IMG/VR virus record: IMGVR_UViG_3300037337_000106 | Span: 1-64,000 of that record | Direction: 5' to 3' (one strand) | From: a virus | DNA length: 64,000 nt | Part shown: positions 16,075 to 24,901 of the stretch, piece after piece | Layout of the letters: every line of letters starts with the position of its first letter | Position numbering within the stretch: position 1 is the stretch's first letter | Made by a program: the position numbers and the translations under genes | The notes under the pieces: model-generated | The model's input: the letters and a program-made list of their open reading frames with translations, nothing else | Database searches by the model: none | What the model was told of the DNA's origin: nothing

Positions 16075-17187
16075 TTAGTTACTTAAGGGTGCTGCTATTG
16101 CAGGATGAGAATTATAATTATTAAGTTTGAATGTAATATCTTTATCTAGTGTGTCTAAAATTTCATCTACACATAGTAAATGCCAATTTTTATTTCCTGA
16201 ATTTATATTAAGCGTTGGTAATTTAAAAGGTTCTCTAATTATTTGAGTAACTGCATGTTCTATATGATTTGAATATAGATGAGTATCTCCTAGATTACCA
16301 ATTAACTCATCTGGAATCATATTAACCATTTTGGCAATAATCTCTAATAACAATCCATATGATGCGATGTTAAAAGGAAGACCTAATAGGGTATCAACTG
16401 ATCTTTGATTCCACATTAATGAAATAGATCTTGTAGGCGTAATCTCATAATATTGATTATCGAAATCGGGAATAATATCGTAATTGTGTTCCATTCCTGT
16501 TTCATAATTACGAGAAAACCACACATCGTATCTTTCCTCATATGTTAATTCCTTAGTATACATTTGAAATCCATAATGACAAGGTGGTAATGTCATTAGT
16601 GAAAGAGAATTTACATTCCATGCGCTTACAATAAGTCTTCTAGAATCAGGATTTGTTCTTAAATCATATATTAATGTTTTAATTTGATCTATAACCTTTT
16701 CTCCAATTAAAGTATGTAGTCCATTATGTCCAAGGGTTGTTATTTCTCCAGTGTTCCATGCTCTCCATTGTTTTCCATAAATAGGACCTAAATCACCAAA
16801 CAGTGTATTAAAAGAATCATTAGACATGATTTCTTTTTCAAATTCATCTATACTGAAAAGATGAGGATATGGTGAACTAAATGCCGGATTTTCTAAATTA
16901 TAATTATCAACATATACTTTATATGCGTCGCCAGTCCATATACGGCATTTATTTTCTAGAAGATATCGCAAGTCTGTTCTTCCTTTTAAAAACCAAAGAA
17001 GTTCAGTTGTCATTGTTTTAAAAGCAACCTTTTTTGTTGTTAAGATTGGAAATCCTTCTGACATTTTATGTCTAATTTGTTTTCCAAATATAGAAGTTGT
17101 TCCAGTTCCGGTTCTGTCTTCTTTTTTAATTCCATCATTAAGGATTTCTTGTAATAATTCAACGTATTGTGTGTCTAATTTATTCAT
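16075..17187 (-). CDS. thyA: Thymidylate synthase
   Basis: Converts dUMP to dTMP with methylene-tetrahydrofolate. Clear signatures: DRTGTGTTSIFG, GDLGPIYGKQWRAW, NPDSRRLIVSAWNV, the nucleophile Cys203 in LPPCHYGFQMY, LGLPFNIASYG and GDTHLYSNH. At 370 residues it is about 100 longer than the usual 264-residue form, with extra segments around 86-125 and 211-240. No intron or frameshift is seen. Phage dTMP supply for replication. Confidence 0.97.
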   Translation of the reverse strand: MNKLDTQYVELLQEILNDGIKKEDRTGTGTTSIFGKQIRHKMSEGFPILTTKKVAFKTMTTELLWFLKGRTDLRYLLENKCRIWTGDAYKVYVDNYNLENPAFSSPYPHLFSIDEFEKEIMSNDSFNTLFGDLGPIYGKQWRAWNTGEITTLGHNGLHTLIGEKVIDQIKTLIYDLRTNPDSRRLIVSAWNVNSLSLMTLPPCHYGFQMYTKELTYEERYDVWFSRNYETGMEHNYDIIPDFDNQYYEITPTRSISLMWNQRSVDTLLGLPFNIASYGLLLEIIAKMVNMIPDELIGNLGDTHLYSNHIEHAVTQIIREPFKLPTLNINSGNKNWHLLCVDEILDTLDKDITFKLNNYNSHPAIAAPLSN

Positions 17188-17203
17188 TTATTGTAATGTA
17201 TAT

Positions 17204-17323
17204 TTAATATATTAATGATAAAATCCAATCTGTTATTCTAAACCAACACCACCAGTATACAAATGCTAAGGCAAAAAGTGCAGCTGTTTCTAGAAAACCC
17301 TTAAAATATTTTATGTTTTTCAT
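17204..17323 (-). CDS. Small membrane protein, 39 aa
   Basis: ORF MKNIKYFKGFLETAALFALAF... with a single hydrophobic helix rich in Trp/Tyr. Its ATG overlaps the TGA of the preceding gene (ATGA), a sign of coupled translation. Function unknown. Confidence 0.55.
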   Translation of the reverse strand: MKNIKYFKGFLETAALFALAFVYWWCWFRITDWILSLIY

Positions 17324-17508
17324 AAGTATTGGTAAAATGCGTCTTTTGCCTTTTGAAGGTTAGCAGAGTCACCTTCTATAATTGTCATAATAATAAATTC
17401 AGCTTCGTCTTCAGTACATTCACATTCTATTATTCTAATGTAAGTGTTAATGTCTATTTTAAGCTCTTCTGCAACCAGTGAGTCTATTGCGTCGTATAGT
17501 GTTTTCAT
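17320..17508 (-). CDS. Small acidic protein, 62 aa, unknown
   Basis: Acidic helical protein (IIECECTEDEAEFIIMTIIEGD). Its start overlaps the end of the upstream coiled-coil gene by 4 bases. No family recognised. Confidence 0.5.
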   Translation of the reverse strand: MKTLYDAIDSLVAEELKIDINTYIRIIECECTEDEAEFIIMTIIEGDSANLQKAKDAFYQYL

Positions 17509-17798
17509 ATATCTTTAGAATAGTCTTCAAGATTTTTAATTTGTTGTTCTAAGTCATTGACATGCCACTGATAGTCGAATAGTTCTTCGATATCTAAATT
17601 TCCTGATTTGTGCGATTTATAAGCCTTTGCAAGATCTCTTTTTGCATCTTGTAGCATTTTTTCTAAATGATGTTTAGCTTGTTGAATAGAATCCATACTG
17701 TAATCTATTTCTACTCTCTTGTTTTTCTTAAGAACATTTAAATCAAAATTCCAAAATGTTTTAAGAAAACCTTCTAATGTGTGTTTAGAATCGCTCAT
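17505..17798 (-). CDS. Coiled-coil protein, 97 aa
   Basis: Nearly all helical: SIQQAKHHLEKMLQDAKRDLAKAYKSHKSG and WHVNDLEQQIKNLEDY. It may be a structural or scaffolding part; no family recognised. Confidence 0.5.
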   Translation of the reverse strand: MSDSKHTLEGFLKTFWNFDLNVLKKNKRVEIDYSMDSIQQAKHHLEKMLQDAKRDLAKAYKSHKSGNLDIEELFDYQWHVNDLEQQIKNLEDYSKDI

Positions 17799-17855
17799 GA
17801 TATTTATTATTTTTATAGATATTATATTTATTATAACATAAATGTTTAAATTATT

Positions 17856-18077
17856 TTATCTATATAACGTTACAAAACTTCCGAAATTTTTGTCAAATAC
17901 CCGTATTAAATTTTCATAGTCACTTGACATCATTTCAGAAATAATTTCATCACCATCCATTTCTAATTGTTTTGAAAGTCTTCTAGCATATGCCATTAAT
18001 GCATATGCATTGCCATCTGGACCTGTTAAATCTATTTCTAGTGTTGTAGCTGTCTTTTTGTTTATTGGCTTTATCAT
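17856..18077 (-). CDS. Conserved phage protein, 73 aa
   Basis: EIDLTGPDGNAYALMAYARRLSKQL is a sequence type I recall from many unrelated phages, usually annotated as hypothetical; function unknown. It has its own phage promoter. Confidence 0.6.
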   Translation of the reverse strand: MIKPINKKTATTLEIDLTGPDGNAYALMAYARRLSKQLEMDGDEIISEMMSSDYENLIRVFDKNFGSFVTLYR

Positions 18078-18095
18078 AATATATTTGTTTTAATT

Positions 18096-18173
18096 ATAAG
18101 TAAATATAATCAATATTAGTTTAATATTGAAATAAATAGTGTTAATGTTTTGTTAATTTTACATTCTTTTCGG
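18096..18173 (-). promoter_or_regulatory. Phage promoter element
   Basis: TTAACAAAACATTAACAC, AT spacer, TTGATTATATTTACTTATAA, directly upstream of the gene starting at 18077. Confidence 0.75.
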
Positions 18174-18251
18174 GTCACAGTTAATACCTCCAAATAATTT
18201 AAAGCTTATTCTATCCCAAATGTTTTCCAGTAATCTTTTAAAATTTTTCAT
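18159..18251 (-). CDS. Small basic protein, 30 aa
   Basis: ORF MKNFKRLLENIWDRISF...DPKRM, below usual ORF cut-offs but placed just after its own promoter copy. Its 3' end overlaps the next promoter. Amphipathic helix; function unknown. Confidence 0.4.
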   Translation of the reverse strand: MKNFKRLLENIWDRISFKLFGGINCDPKRM

Positions 18252-18254
18252 TGT

Positions 18255-18344
18255 TATGTTTATTAATTATATTTAAATATAAATAATATATATAACAATT
18301 AAAAATTTAAAGTGTTAAATTGCTGTTAAAGTCTTCATGTCCAT
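18255..18344 (-). promoter_or_regulatory. Phage promoter element
   Basis: TTAACAGCAATTTAACAC, spacer, TTATATTTAAATATAATT before the 30-aa ORF at 18251. Confidence 0.65.
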
Positions 18345-18364
18345 TTAATACTGCCTATTATGCA

Positions 18365-18397
18365 TAAAAAAACCCTGTATTAATACAGGGTTTTTGT
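18365..18397. terminator. Bidirectional terminator
   Basis: AACCCTGTATTAATACAGGGTT with T/A runs on both sides, 3' of the gene ending at 18408. Confidence 0.85.
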
Positions 18398-18407
18398 GTT
18401 TTACTCT

Positions 18408-18740
18408 TTAAATGCTTCCAGGATGCAATATACTAATTGCATGTGCTACTACAACTGAATCCCTAATTGTAAGAACTCCTGCACTTTGTGCCTGCTGCGC
18501 AACTTGAATTAATACATTTACTGCACCTCCAACATCCATTCCTTTAATTTCTTCAAAGATTGGAGAAATTTCTTTCTGATTGGCATTATTAGTATCGCGT
18601 GGTGGCTGACTTTCTGATTGGTTTGAATCAGAATCAGGATATTGGTCAGAAAATTGATCAATTTCCGGATATCTCCGGGTATCGGGACGTGAAGTGTGTT
18701 GAGAAACTTCAGATTGTTCAGCAATATTTGATTTTTTCAT
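18408..18740 (-). CDS. Low-complexity N terminus plus helical domain, 110 aa
   Basis: Residues 1-60 are disordered and polar (SRPDTRRYPEIDQFSDQYPDSDSNQSESQPPRD); residues 65-110 form a helical domain (VGGAVNVLIQVAQQAQSAGVLTIRDSVVVAHAI). No family recognised. It ends at a strong terminator. Confidence 0.55.
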   Translation of the reverse strand: MKKSNIAEQSEVSQHTSRPDTRRYPEIDQFSDQYPDSDSNQSESQPPRDTNNANQKEISPIFEEIKGMDVGGAVNVLIQVAQQAQSAGVLTIRDSVVVAHAISILHPGSI

Positions 18741-18805
18741 AGATATTAATTTTAATTTATGTTAGATTAGATTATTATATAAATTTATTTAAATTTGTTT
18801 CAATA

Positions 18806-19702
18806 TTATATTGATTTAAGCATTTTAATTAAGTTAGGTTGTGGGCTCATATCTGTTTTATCCTTTCTAGTTGATGTGTGAGTTAACATACCTTTAACCT
18901 TTCCTGACCATGCATCTTTACTGAAATCAAAAGCATCTGCAGGCGTTTTAATAGCTAGCCACTCGATTAGTCCTTTTTTAATATCTATTCCATCTCTTTC
19001 CTTTACAAATAGAATTAATTCTTTTAATGATTCTATTTGCGCATCTGAATATTTATGGTAAAATTGATATCCTCTGAATTTAAATCCAAGATCGCATACT
19101 TGACTTTCATGTACCATTGTGCCACTATATGTTTTATATCCAGTAGATGTGGGTGTCAGTGGACCAAAATTACAAACTTCAACACCTACTGAATTAACAT
19201 GCATATACTGTGAACCATTGTCACCTAAATGCCATGCGTATCCACCATCAGGCATACATTTCACAATAACACCATCATATTTTGTATTTCCATTTCTAAC
19301 AGATTGACCTCCTATTAAAAATTCAGTACCTATTTTTCCTCGTGTGTCATTATTCCATTGATCTACTACTGCAAATGGATTTTCACCACCGGCAGTGTGA
19401 TGTAAAAACAGGTATTCTGGTAGATGTGGGCCTGAATTATATTCGTCAGGATCTAAATAAGCTAATTCAAATTGGTTTTCAGTAACCTGTGAATCTAAAT
19501 GTTTCTCTAAATCCTTTTTAAAAATAGCAGTTTGAGTCAATGGACCTACCATTCCATCAATATTCATTCCATGAATTCCTTGAAAGTTCTTAACTGCATA
19601 TTCAGTATTAGGTCCAAAGTTACCATCAGGCTTTAATCCTAATGCAGCCTGTAGTAGTTTTACATCTTCTCCTTTGTCTCCTCTTTTTAGCAATCTTCTC
19701 AT
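18806..19702 (-). CDS. Endolysin: PG-binding domain plus N-acetylmuramoyl-L-alanine amidase
   Basis: 298 residues. The N-terminal peptidoglycan-binding type 1 domain has KRGDKGEDVKLLQAALG and TQTAIFKKDL (about 5-70). The C-terminal Amidase_2-type domain has zinc ligands in FLHHTAGG (about 98) and HTSTRKDKTDMSPQPN (about 275), plus GVEVCNFG. It cleaves the lactyl-amide bond of peptidoglycan. There is no signal peptide, so export needs a holin. With the glucosaminidase this gives two lytic activities. Confidence 0.92.
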   Translation of the reverse strand: MRRLLKRGDKGEDVKLLQAALGLKPDGNFGPNTEYAVKNFQGIHGMNIDGMVGPLTQTAIFKKDLEKHLDSQVTENQFELAYLDPDEYNSGPHLPEYLFLHHTAGGENPFAVVDQWNNDTRGKIGTEFLIGGQSVRNGNTKYDGVIVKCMPDGGYAWHLGDNGSQYMHVNSVGVEVCNFGPLTPTSTGYKTYSGTMVHESQVCDLGFKFRGYQFYHKYSDAQIESLKELILFVKERDGIDIKKGLIEWLAIKTPADAFDFSKDAWSGKVKGMLTHTSTRKDKTDMSPQPNLIKMLKSI

Positions 19703-20097
19703 TTTAATATTTTATTTAATTGTTTAATACATTCTTGTATCTGTGTATACATTACATTCATATTCTTATGTTGAAAGGTGCATTTATAAATAACATTATC
19801 GGTCATTTTATGCCTTAGTTCACATCGCAAAGTATACCTTGGTATTTTTTTAAGTAAAGGTTGTAAGTGAATAATATCCCATATTTGTTTTCTAGCTAAC
19901 CCTGTAAATCCACACTCTGTTTTAATATAAGCAATTAGGCTATAATCTAAAGAATCTATTGTTGCGAAATTTTCTACTTCTTTAATATTATTTGTTATTA
20001 AATATAACCTATATGCAGTGTGATGATCTGACTTTAATATGGTTGGTATACTGCTTGATTCTAATTTTTTATTAATATAAGGTGAGGGAATCTTCAT
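19699..20097 (-). CDS. Unknown 132-aa protein
   Basis: It overlaps the amidase start by 4 bases, so it is coupled to the endolysin gene. Contains HHTAYRLYLITNNIKEVE and LARKQIWDIIHLQPLLKKIPRYTLRCELRHKM; no catalytic motif or membrane helix. A lysis accessory role is only a guess. Confidence 0.5.
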   Translation of the reverse strand: MKIPSPYINKKLESSSIPTILKSDHHTAYRLYLITNNIKEVENFATIDSLDYSLIAYIKTECGFTGLARKQIWDIIHLQPLLKKIPRYTLRCELRHKMTDNVIYKCTFQHKNMNVMYTQIQECIKQLNKILK

Positions 20098-20107
20098 TTA
20101 TTATAGA

Positions 20108-20818
20108 TTAATCATTATTTTGATTATTATTATCTAATGTCGGTGCAATATCTGTTCTATATGGATATAAAGGGCCTTTCTTGTCAATTATTTGTTTTGA
20201 TTTATTAATTGAATTTGATACTCCATCTTCAGTTGCTTTTTTTTCAACGGACACTGTCTTTAATTCTATATTATCATCTGTTGAAATTACATCATATTCA
20301 AACAAATCCTTCTCTTCCTTTATATCCTTTGTATGTAGAGAATATTCAAATGAATCCTCTTTTTCAATTATAGATTCTGGCCTAATATAGTCAACTAATG
20401 ATTTAATAAATCCAAGTGCCACTAATGGCAATATCGCTCCAGATACTGCAGCTAATATTCTTTTCTGTGCAATAGGTTCCCACTCTACTAAATCAAATAA
20501 TTCTATCCATCCCTTAAAATCAGAGATATGTGAGTATGCATAGTACATATTTCCTTGCATTTGAACGAGTGTAATTGTAATGAATAATGACCAGATTAGA
20601 GTTTTGTTCATTTTTTCTAATATAATAAGAGCTGCGAGAGAAGCAGCAGCTCCTAATTCAAATCCTATTGCTAATGTGATAGCTAACCAATCAGGATTTG
20701 ATAATTTAAAAAAATCTACAACGTGAATCGTAGAAACAATACTCGTGAGTAAATATAAACCAACAAATGTACATATTATAAATATATTTGTAATTTTATT
20801 CTTTGATGTTTTCATCAT
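20108..20818 (-). CDS. Four-helix membrane protein, 236 aa
   Basis: Four hydrophobic helices within residues 1-145 (FIICTFVGLYLLTSIVS, LAITLAIGFELGAAASLAAL, LIWSLFITITLVQMQGN, AAVSGAILPLVALGFI), followed by a charged cytoplasmic tail of about 90 residues. No family recognised. It overlaps the upstream 71-residue gene by 23 bases. Confidence 0.6.
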   Translation of the reverse strand: MMKTSKNKITNIFIICTFVGLYLLTSIVSTIHVVDFFKLSNPDWLAITLAIGFELGAAASLAALIILEKMNKTLIWSLFITITLVQMQGNMYYAYSHISDFKGWIELFDLVEWEPIAQKRILAAVSGAILPLVALGFIKSLVDYIRPESIIEKEDSFEYSLHTKDIKEEKDLFEYDVISTDDNIELKTVSVEKKATEDGVSNSINKSKQIIDKKGPLYPYRTDIAPTLDNNNQNND

Positions 20819-21011
20819 TGTTTTTATAAAATATTTTGTTAATTAATAGATCTGGATTATTTAATCTTTCTTCTCTAGCCTTACATCCACAATCACTGGC
20901 GCCAGTTGCCTTTGCAATTCTTTGAGCTAATTGATCAAGTCTAAGAGCTCTAGCTGCCTTTGCTATATCACTACCAACACCATATATCTGTTTATTTTTT
21001 TCAATAGCCAT
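20796..21011 (-). CDS. Small phage protein with CGCK motif, 71 aa
   Basis: Contains LAQRIAKATGASDCGCKAREERLNNPD, a Cys motif seen in small proteins near phage head and lysis genes. Coupled to neighbours by a 1-base overlap upstream and 23 bases downstream. Confidence 0.5.
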   Translation of the reverse strand: MAIEKNKQIYGVGSDIAKAARALRLDQLAQRIAKATGASDCGCKAREERLNNPDLLINKIFYKNNDENIKE

Positions 21012-21301
21012 TACTTAATAGATTCTAATTCCTTTATTTCTTTTTCGATTTGATTCTGTCGCTGAACATCTAGCATTTTTCTGTCAGTTGCCTGTATCAT
21101 TCTTTTTTCAATCTTAAGTCCTTCTGTTTTAAGATCAAGTTTTGTTGGTAATTTAACAATAAGTTCTGTATTTGATTTACTTTGTTTTTTAAGAGTATCA
21201 ATTGAGAATCCTATTCCACATGATTTAAATAGTATTAATATCAGTAAAATCGTAACTACCTTTATGCCGTGTTTTGTAAAAAAATCATTTAATGTATTCA
21301 T
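21011..21301 (-). CDS. Single-pass membrane protein with coiled coil, 96 aa
   Basis: N-terminal helix VVTILLILILFKSCGIGF then a charged coiled coil to the end. The topology resembles an i-spanin or virion-tethered protein, and the location near the endolysin is compatible, but no family is recognised. Confidence 0.5.
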   Translation of the reverse strand: MNTLNDFFTKHGIKVVTILLILILFKSCGIGFSIDTLKKQSKSNTELIVKLPTKLDLKTEGLKIEKRMIQATDRKMLDVQRQNQIEKEIKELESIK

Positions 21302-21329
21302 AGTAAAAATTATTTTAATTAGATATTAT

Positions 21330-22415
21330 TTATCTATTGTTTATTTCGTTAATTTTTTCAGGTGTTAACATCTTTAGAAACTCAACAAACAATTTAATAG
21401 CAGTTTCAACGTCTTTCTTATGAGCTGATTCCACTGTAGTATGCATATATCGTAATGGAGTTGCAATTATAGCGGTAGGTGTATTTTCCATAAAAAAGGA
21501 CATAGTATCATTTCCCATCGATCCTACTGTTAATTGTAGAGGCATTTTATGTATATCTGTAATTTTCCTTAACATTTTGTTTATTTTTCTATGATTTTGT
21601 GCAGTATATTGTAAACAAGGACCTCTTCCTGCCTTAGTATCACCATTAATTGCAGTAGACATTTCAGGTGTATCAGTTGCATGACATACATCATGAACTA
21701 TTGCAATATCGGCATTTAATTTCTTTGCAATTAATGCAGCTCCATGTAATCCTACTTCTTCTTGTACTGAGTTAACAACATATAAATCATATGGAAGATT
21801 TATACCTTCTTTTATTATCAACCTGAGTGCCTCTGCTATAATATATCCTCCTATCTTATTGTCAAGCGATCTTCCAACATAAAAATCACCTATTTCTTCT
21901 AATTGAGTATCAAATGTTATTAGATTTCCAACCTCTACACCAGCAGCTAGTACCTTCTTTTTATTTTTAAGTCCCATATCAACCCATAATTCATGTTGAG
22001 AAAATCCAAGTGATGTTGTATGTTCCCTCGTATGAATAGCAGGCCATCCAAAAACTCCCCTAAGTTTTTTACCATCATGTGTATGTATCATTACAGTTTT
22101 AGAAGGTGCAATCATATTATCAGAACCACCATGTCGTTGAACTCTAATCATTCCACTAGATTCAATTGATGTGATTATCCATGCAATCTCATCACAATGT
22201 GCCTCAATAACAACCTTTTGAATATTAGATAAAATCCTATCACCTGATGCTGTTTTTTTCTTTAGAATTCCATATGTTGTTCCATATGCATCGGTGTTAA
22301 TTTCATCAACCATTGGACGCACATAATCTGTCCATATATTCTGTCCTTCCGTTTCCTGACCTACTGGTGAAAACGCGTTAAGGTATTCGTGTAGAAATTT
22401 TTCGTTATTTTTCAT
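21330..22415 (-). CDS. M42-family (TET/FrvX-like) zinc aminopeptidase
   Basis: 361 residues with the M42 metal and catalytic motifs: EAHCDEIAW (His73, Asp75), GRSLDNKIGG, NSVQEEVGLHGA, VHDVCHATDTPE and TPLRYMHTTVESAHKKD. In bacteria these form large tetrahedral complexes that trim peptides. Full length and with all expected motifs, so likely active. Rare in phages; probable gain from a cellular source. It overlaps the upstream nuclease gene by 11 bases. Confidence 0.9.
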   Translation of the reverse strand: MKNNEKFLHEYLNAFSPVGQETEGQNIWTDYVRPMVDEINTDAYGTTYGILKKKTASGDRILSNIQKVVIEAHCDEIAWIITSIESSGMIRVQRHGGSDNMIAPSKTVMIHTHDGKKLRGVFGWPAIHTREHTTSLGFSQHELWVDMGLKNKKKVLAAGVEVGNLITFDTQLEEIGDFYVGRSLDNKIGGYIIAEALRLIIKEGINLPYDLYVVNSVQEEVGLHGAALIAKKLNADIAIVHDVCHATDTPEMSTAINGDTKAGRGPCLQYTAQNHRKINKMLRKITDIHKMPLQLTVGSMGNDTMSFFMENTPTAIIATPLRYMHTTVESAHKKDVETAIKLFVEFLKMLTPEKINEINNR

Positions 22416-23157
22416 CTGTATATTGATTTAATCTTTTGATAAATTCTCTATAGTAATATTTAATGTCGGTTTGTGTTAGCGTAAATATCTGTGGTTTATC
22501 TTCAGTTTCTGATGCAATCCAAACCTCACATCCAGTAGGAACTATTCCTGTACGTTCCCAAAATGCAATAGCATATCCAGCTACTTGTATAAAATAATCC
22601 TGAATCCATTCATCTTTTTTAGGTCTTCTGGAATTCTTATAATCTATGATTAATATTTTACCATCATATAACTGCGATACATTGTCCAATGTACCTGCAT
22701 ATCCTTTGCTTGACCATATAAATTTTTCTGAAGCTAGTACTGTTTGAATTCTATCGAAAAATAAATCATGATGCATCCAGAATTTTAAAAACATTTCCCA
22801 ACCTGCTGTTAACCACGTGCCTTCATGTTCATTCTCGTTAAATTGGTTGATTTCTTTATCACTGCCTGATATGTATATTAGCCTTGATAGTCTTTCACAA
22901 GGGGTGCCTTGTATTAACTTGTACAACTCAATTAATCGGTGCATTATAGTTCCTCTATTTCCTGATAGATTCGTAATCCTATCAGCTTCTTCATGTCCTA
23001 TTTTGTTTCTCCACTCATCAATTCCAGTATCGTCTCTTGTATTTCCAAGAACAGTTGTCATAGATGGAAATGTCCCAATTATAATATCATTAACAGTTAC
23101 TTGATAGTGACGTTTTCCGTCAACGTCTACCCTTACAATAGATTCTGTATTATTCAT
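22405..23157 (-). CDS. PD-(D/E)XK nuclease, RecB/Cas4-like
   Basis: 250 residues. Core motif SKGYAGTLDNV...GKILIIDYKNSRRPK followed by QVAGYAIAFW, the Asp, Asp-x-Lys and Gln-x-x-x-Tyr pattern of RecB-type exonucleases; His in GTIMHRL fits the Cas4/RecB His. No Cys cluster for iron-sulfur is evident. Likely DNA end processing in replication or recombination. Confidence 0.8.
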   Translation of the reverse strand: MNNTESIVRVDVDGKRHYQVTVNDIIIGTFPSMTTVLGNTRDDTGIDEWRNKIGHEEADRITNLSGNRGTIMHRLIELYKLIQGTPCERLSRLIYISGSDKEINQFNENEHEGTWLTAGWEMFLKFWMHHDLFFDRIQTVLASEKFIWSSKGYAGTLDNVSQLYDGKILIIDYKNSRRPKKDEWIQDYFIQVAGYAIAFWERTGIVPTGCEVWIASETEDKPQIFTLTQTDIKYYYREFIKRLNQYTDEK

Positions 23158-23161
23158 CTTT

Positions 23162-23584
23162 TTAGATTATGTTAAAGATATAATTTAAAAATATTAATCC
23201 ACCTGAGAACATTCCTAGTACTAGTAAATTTCGAAAAAATGCTTCAATATTAAAATAATCATTTTCAGGATAAAGAACTACTAAAAACTGTTCGGTTCCT
23301 TTTATTTTACTTATTTCAGGAAATGACAAGTCAGATAATCCATATTTTATAAGAAGGTCATTTACAGGTGCCAATTGCTGAAAAACTATAGATTGCTGAA
23401 CCAATTCAGGTTGATTCATGAACTCTTCTTTAATTGACATTACTCCATATATTCTTCCAATCCAATCAACACGAAGATTTGCAGCATTTAACTCCTTTTC
23501 AATACCCTTTACTGCGTTAAAGTACTTTCTAGATATATAAGCCTCTTTAATAAAGTAAGGCCAAAATAATAACGTATCTTTCAT
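23162..23584 (-). CDS. Unknown 140-aa protein with C-terminal membrane helix
   Basis: A soluble mixed domain, then a C-terminal hydrophobic segment NLLVLGMFSGGLIFLNYIF. It is 4 bases upstream of the RecB-like gene. No family recognised. Confidence 0.5.
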   Translation of the reverse strand: MKDTLLFWPYFIKEAYISRKYFNAVKGIEKELNAANLRVDWIGRIYGVMSIKEEFMNQPELVQQSIVFQQLAPVNDLLIKYGLSDLSFPEISKIKGTEQFLVVLYPENDYFNIEAFFRNLLVLGMFSGGLIFLNYIFNII

Positions 23585-23631
23585 TTTTTATTGTATTTAT
23601 ATATTATATGGATAATTTATAGTATGTTTCA

Positions 23632-24165
23632 TCATTTATATAGGATTTTTATGATACTGGCTTCAACTTTACCTTGTTCATCGAATGCTTCTTTCTCCCA
23701 TACCCTACTATAATAATCTGGAAAGTATTCAAAATCATAAAAAATCTTTTTATATCTAACTCCGTTTAATTCTACTATTAATTCTTTTGAAAGATATTGT
23801 CTAAGATGAATTAATTCATGTGCTAGGATTTCAATAGATTCTCTTCTGTTAGTTTTTTTTATGTGAATAACGTACTGTCCATTTTTTGTCTGATAGATTA
23901 ATCCCTTTAATTCAAATCCATCAATTTGGTCAGATGTTAATGGAAAAACAGCAACCTTTACACTATCTATTTTCATAGAATTTAGACCTGCTAATACAAT
24001 GGTATCTAAAAAGCTGTTTTTAGTCCTGTTGATTACTACATTTTTCTCGGTAAATGCAACCTTTTTAAAAGTTATTTCGGGTTGTTTGTTTATTAAAAAA
24101 TATATTAATATAATTAAAATTAATCCAAAAATGATTTGAATCCAGATGTGCATTCTTTTTTTCAT
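23632..24165 (-). CDS. Membrane-anchored HExxH metallopeptidase
   Basis: 177 residues. N-terminal helix WIQIIFGLILIILIYFLI, then a domain with EILAHELIHLRQYL (HExxH zinc motif) and a later WEKEAFDEQG that may provide the third ligand. It looks like a periplasm- or membrane-facing peptidase. Distinct from the soluble HExxH protein at 7133. Confidence 0.65.
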   Translation of the reverse strand: MKKRMHIWIQIIFGLILIILIYFLINKQPEITFKKVAFTEKNVVINRTKNSFLDTIVLAGLNSMKIDSVKVAVFPLTSDQIDGFELKGLIYQTKNGQYVIHIKKTNRRESIEILAHELIHLRQYLSKELIVELNGVRYKKIFYDFEYFPDYYSRVWEKEAFDEQGKVEASIIKILYK

Positions 24166-24202
24166 GATATCTTTAACCTTTTATTTTAGATTATATATTT
24201 AA

Positions 24203-24233
24203 TAAAAAAGAGGGTCACCTATGGCACCCTCTA
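24203..24233 (-). terminator. Terminator
   Basis: AGAGGGT/ACCCTCT stem followed by TTTTTT on the minus strand. It ends the transcript of the H1-like gene after a 200-base 3' region. Confidence 0.75.
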
Positions 24234-24439
24234 TGATAGTTTTGTAATAAATTACTGGTTTCGAATTATTTAATGTCTTGTTCTGAAAGACTTCAATGAC
24301 TGTTTCATCATCACCGCACGATACTATTTATACCATAACGCGAATAGGTTTTAAGCAATATATTTTACAGGATATCTTTTGTTTGATATAAGTTCAAGTT
24401 GGGTTAAGTTGCTGAACGTATCCTTTAAAAATAATATTT
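24234..24439 (-). other. Long 3' region, possible small RNA
   Basis: About 200 bases between the H1-like gene and its terminator. No ORF above 15 codons was found. It could be a 3' UTR or a processed small RNA. Confidence 0.3.
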
Positions 24440-24616
24440 TTATGCCTTTTTGGATTCAGATACATTAACCCTAACATCCTGTGCAAGTGTCTTAATAGTC
24501 TGCATTGCCTTTCTGACACGTGTTCCTGCAGCTCCGTTCCCTTTTGCTTCAAACTTAGCTGCATCTTCTCTGATTGAATCAACTGCTTCTGTAATCTGAT
24601 TTAATAATTCTTCCAT
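24440..24616 (-). CDS. Histone H1-like (Hc1-type) DNA-binding protein
   Basis: 58 residues: MEELLNQITEAVDSI...EAKGNGAAGTRVRKAMQTIKTLAQDVR. This closely follows the Bacteroidota Hc1 pattern (KGN-x-AAGTRARK followed by a charged helix). Such proteins bind and compact DNA. In a phage it might coat its own or the host DNA. The frame was chosen because the overlapping 62-codon ORF lacks any family likeness. Confidence 0.8.
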   Translation of the reverse strand: MEELLNQITEAVDSIREDAAKFEAKGNGAAGTRVRKAMQTIKTLAQDVRVNVSESKKA

Positions 24617-24680
24617 ATCTAATTTGTTTTAATTTAATATTTATATAGATATTACTGAAAATGTTTCAGATAATAATTAT

Positions 24681-24899
24681 TTATTTTTTAAGATTTACAA
24701 AACTTCCATTCAATTCAATGGCAATAATATGTGCACATCCACCTTGAGTTAGTTTAGTAATGTATGCCTCTGGATAGTGTATGTTATCATACACTCTAAT
24801 TTCGTTTAAATAATGTACCTTTACAACATTGTTTGTTTTTTTAAATGACAAGTTGTTAGCTCTAGTTACTGACTTAACTTCATTTTTTTGATTTTGCAT
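24681..24899 (-). CDS. Unknown 72-aa protein
   Basis: Contains KVHYLNEIRVYDNIHYPEAYITKLTQGGCAHIIAIELNG. It starts 2 bases downstream of the 120-residue gene; operon member. No family recognised. Confidence 0.5.
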   Translation of the reverse strand: MQNQKNEVKSVTRANNLSFKKTNNVVKVHYLNEIRVYDNIHYPEAYITKLTQGGCAHIIAIELNGSFVNLKK

Positions 24900-24901
24900 T
24901 T

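Noticed and set aside
24394-24582. 62-codon ORF overlapping the H1-like gene
   Set aside because: Its composition is not protein-like and it overlaps the Hc1-type frame, which has a clear family signature.
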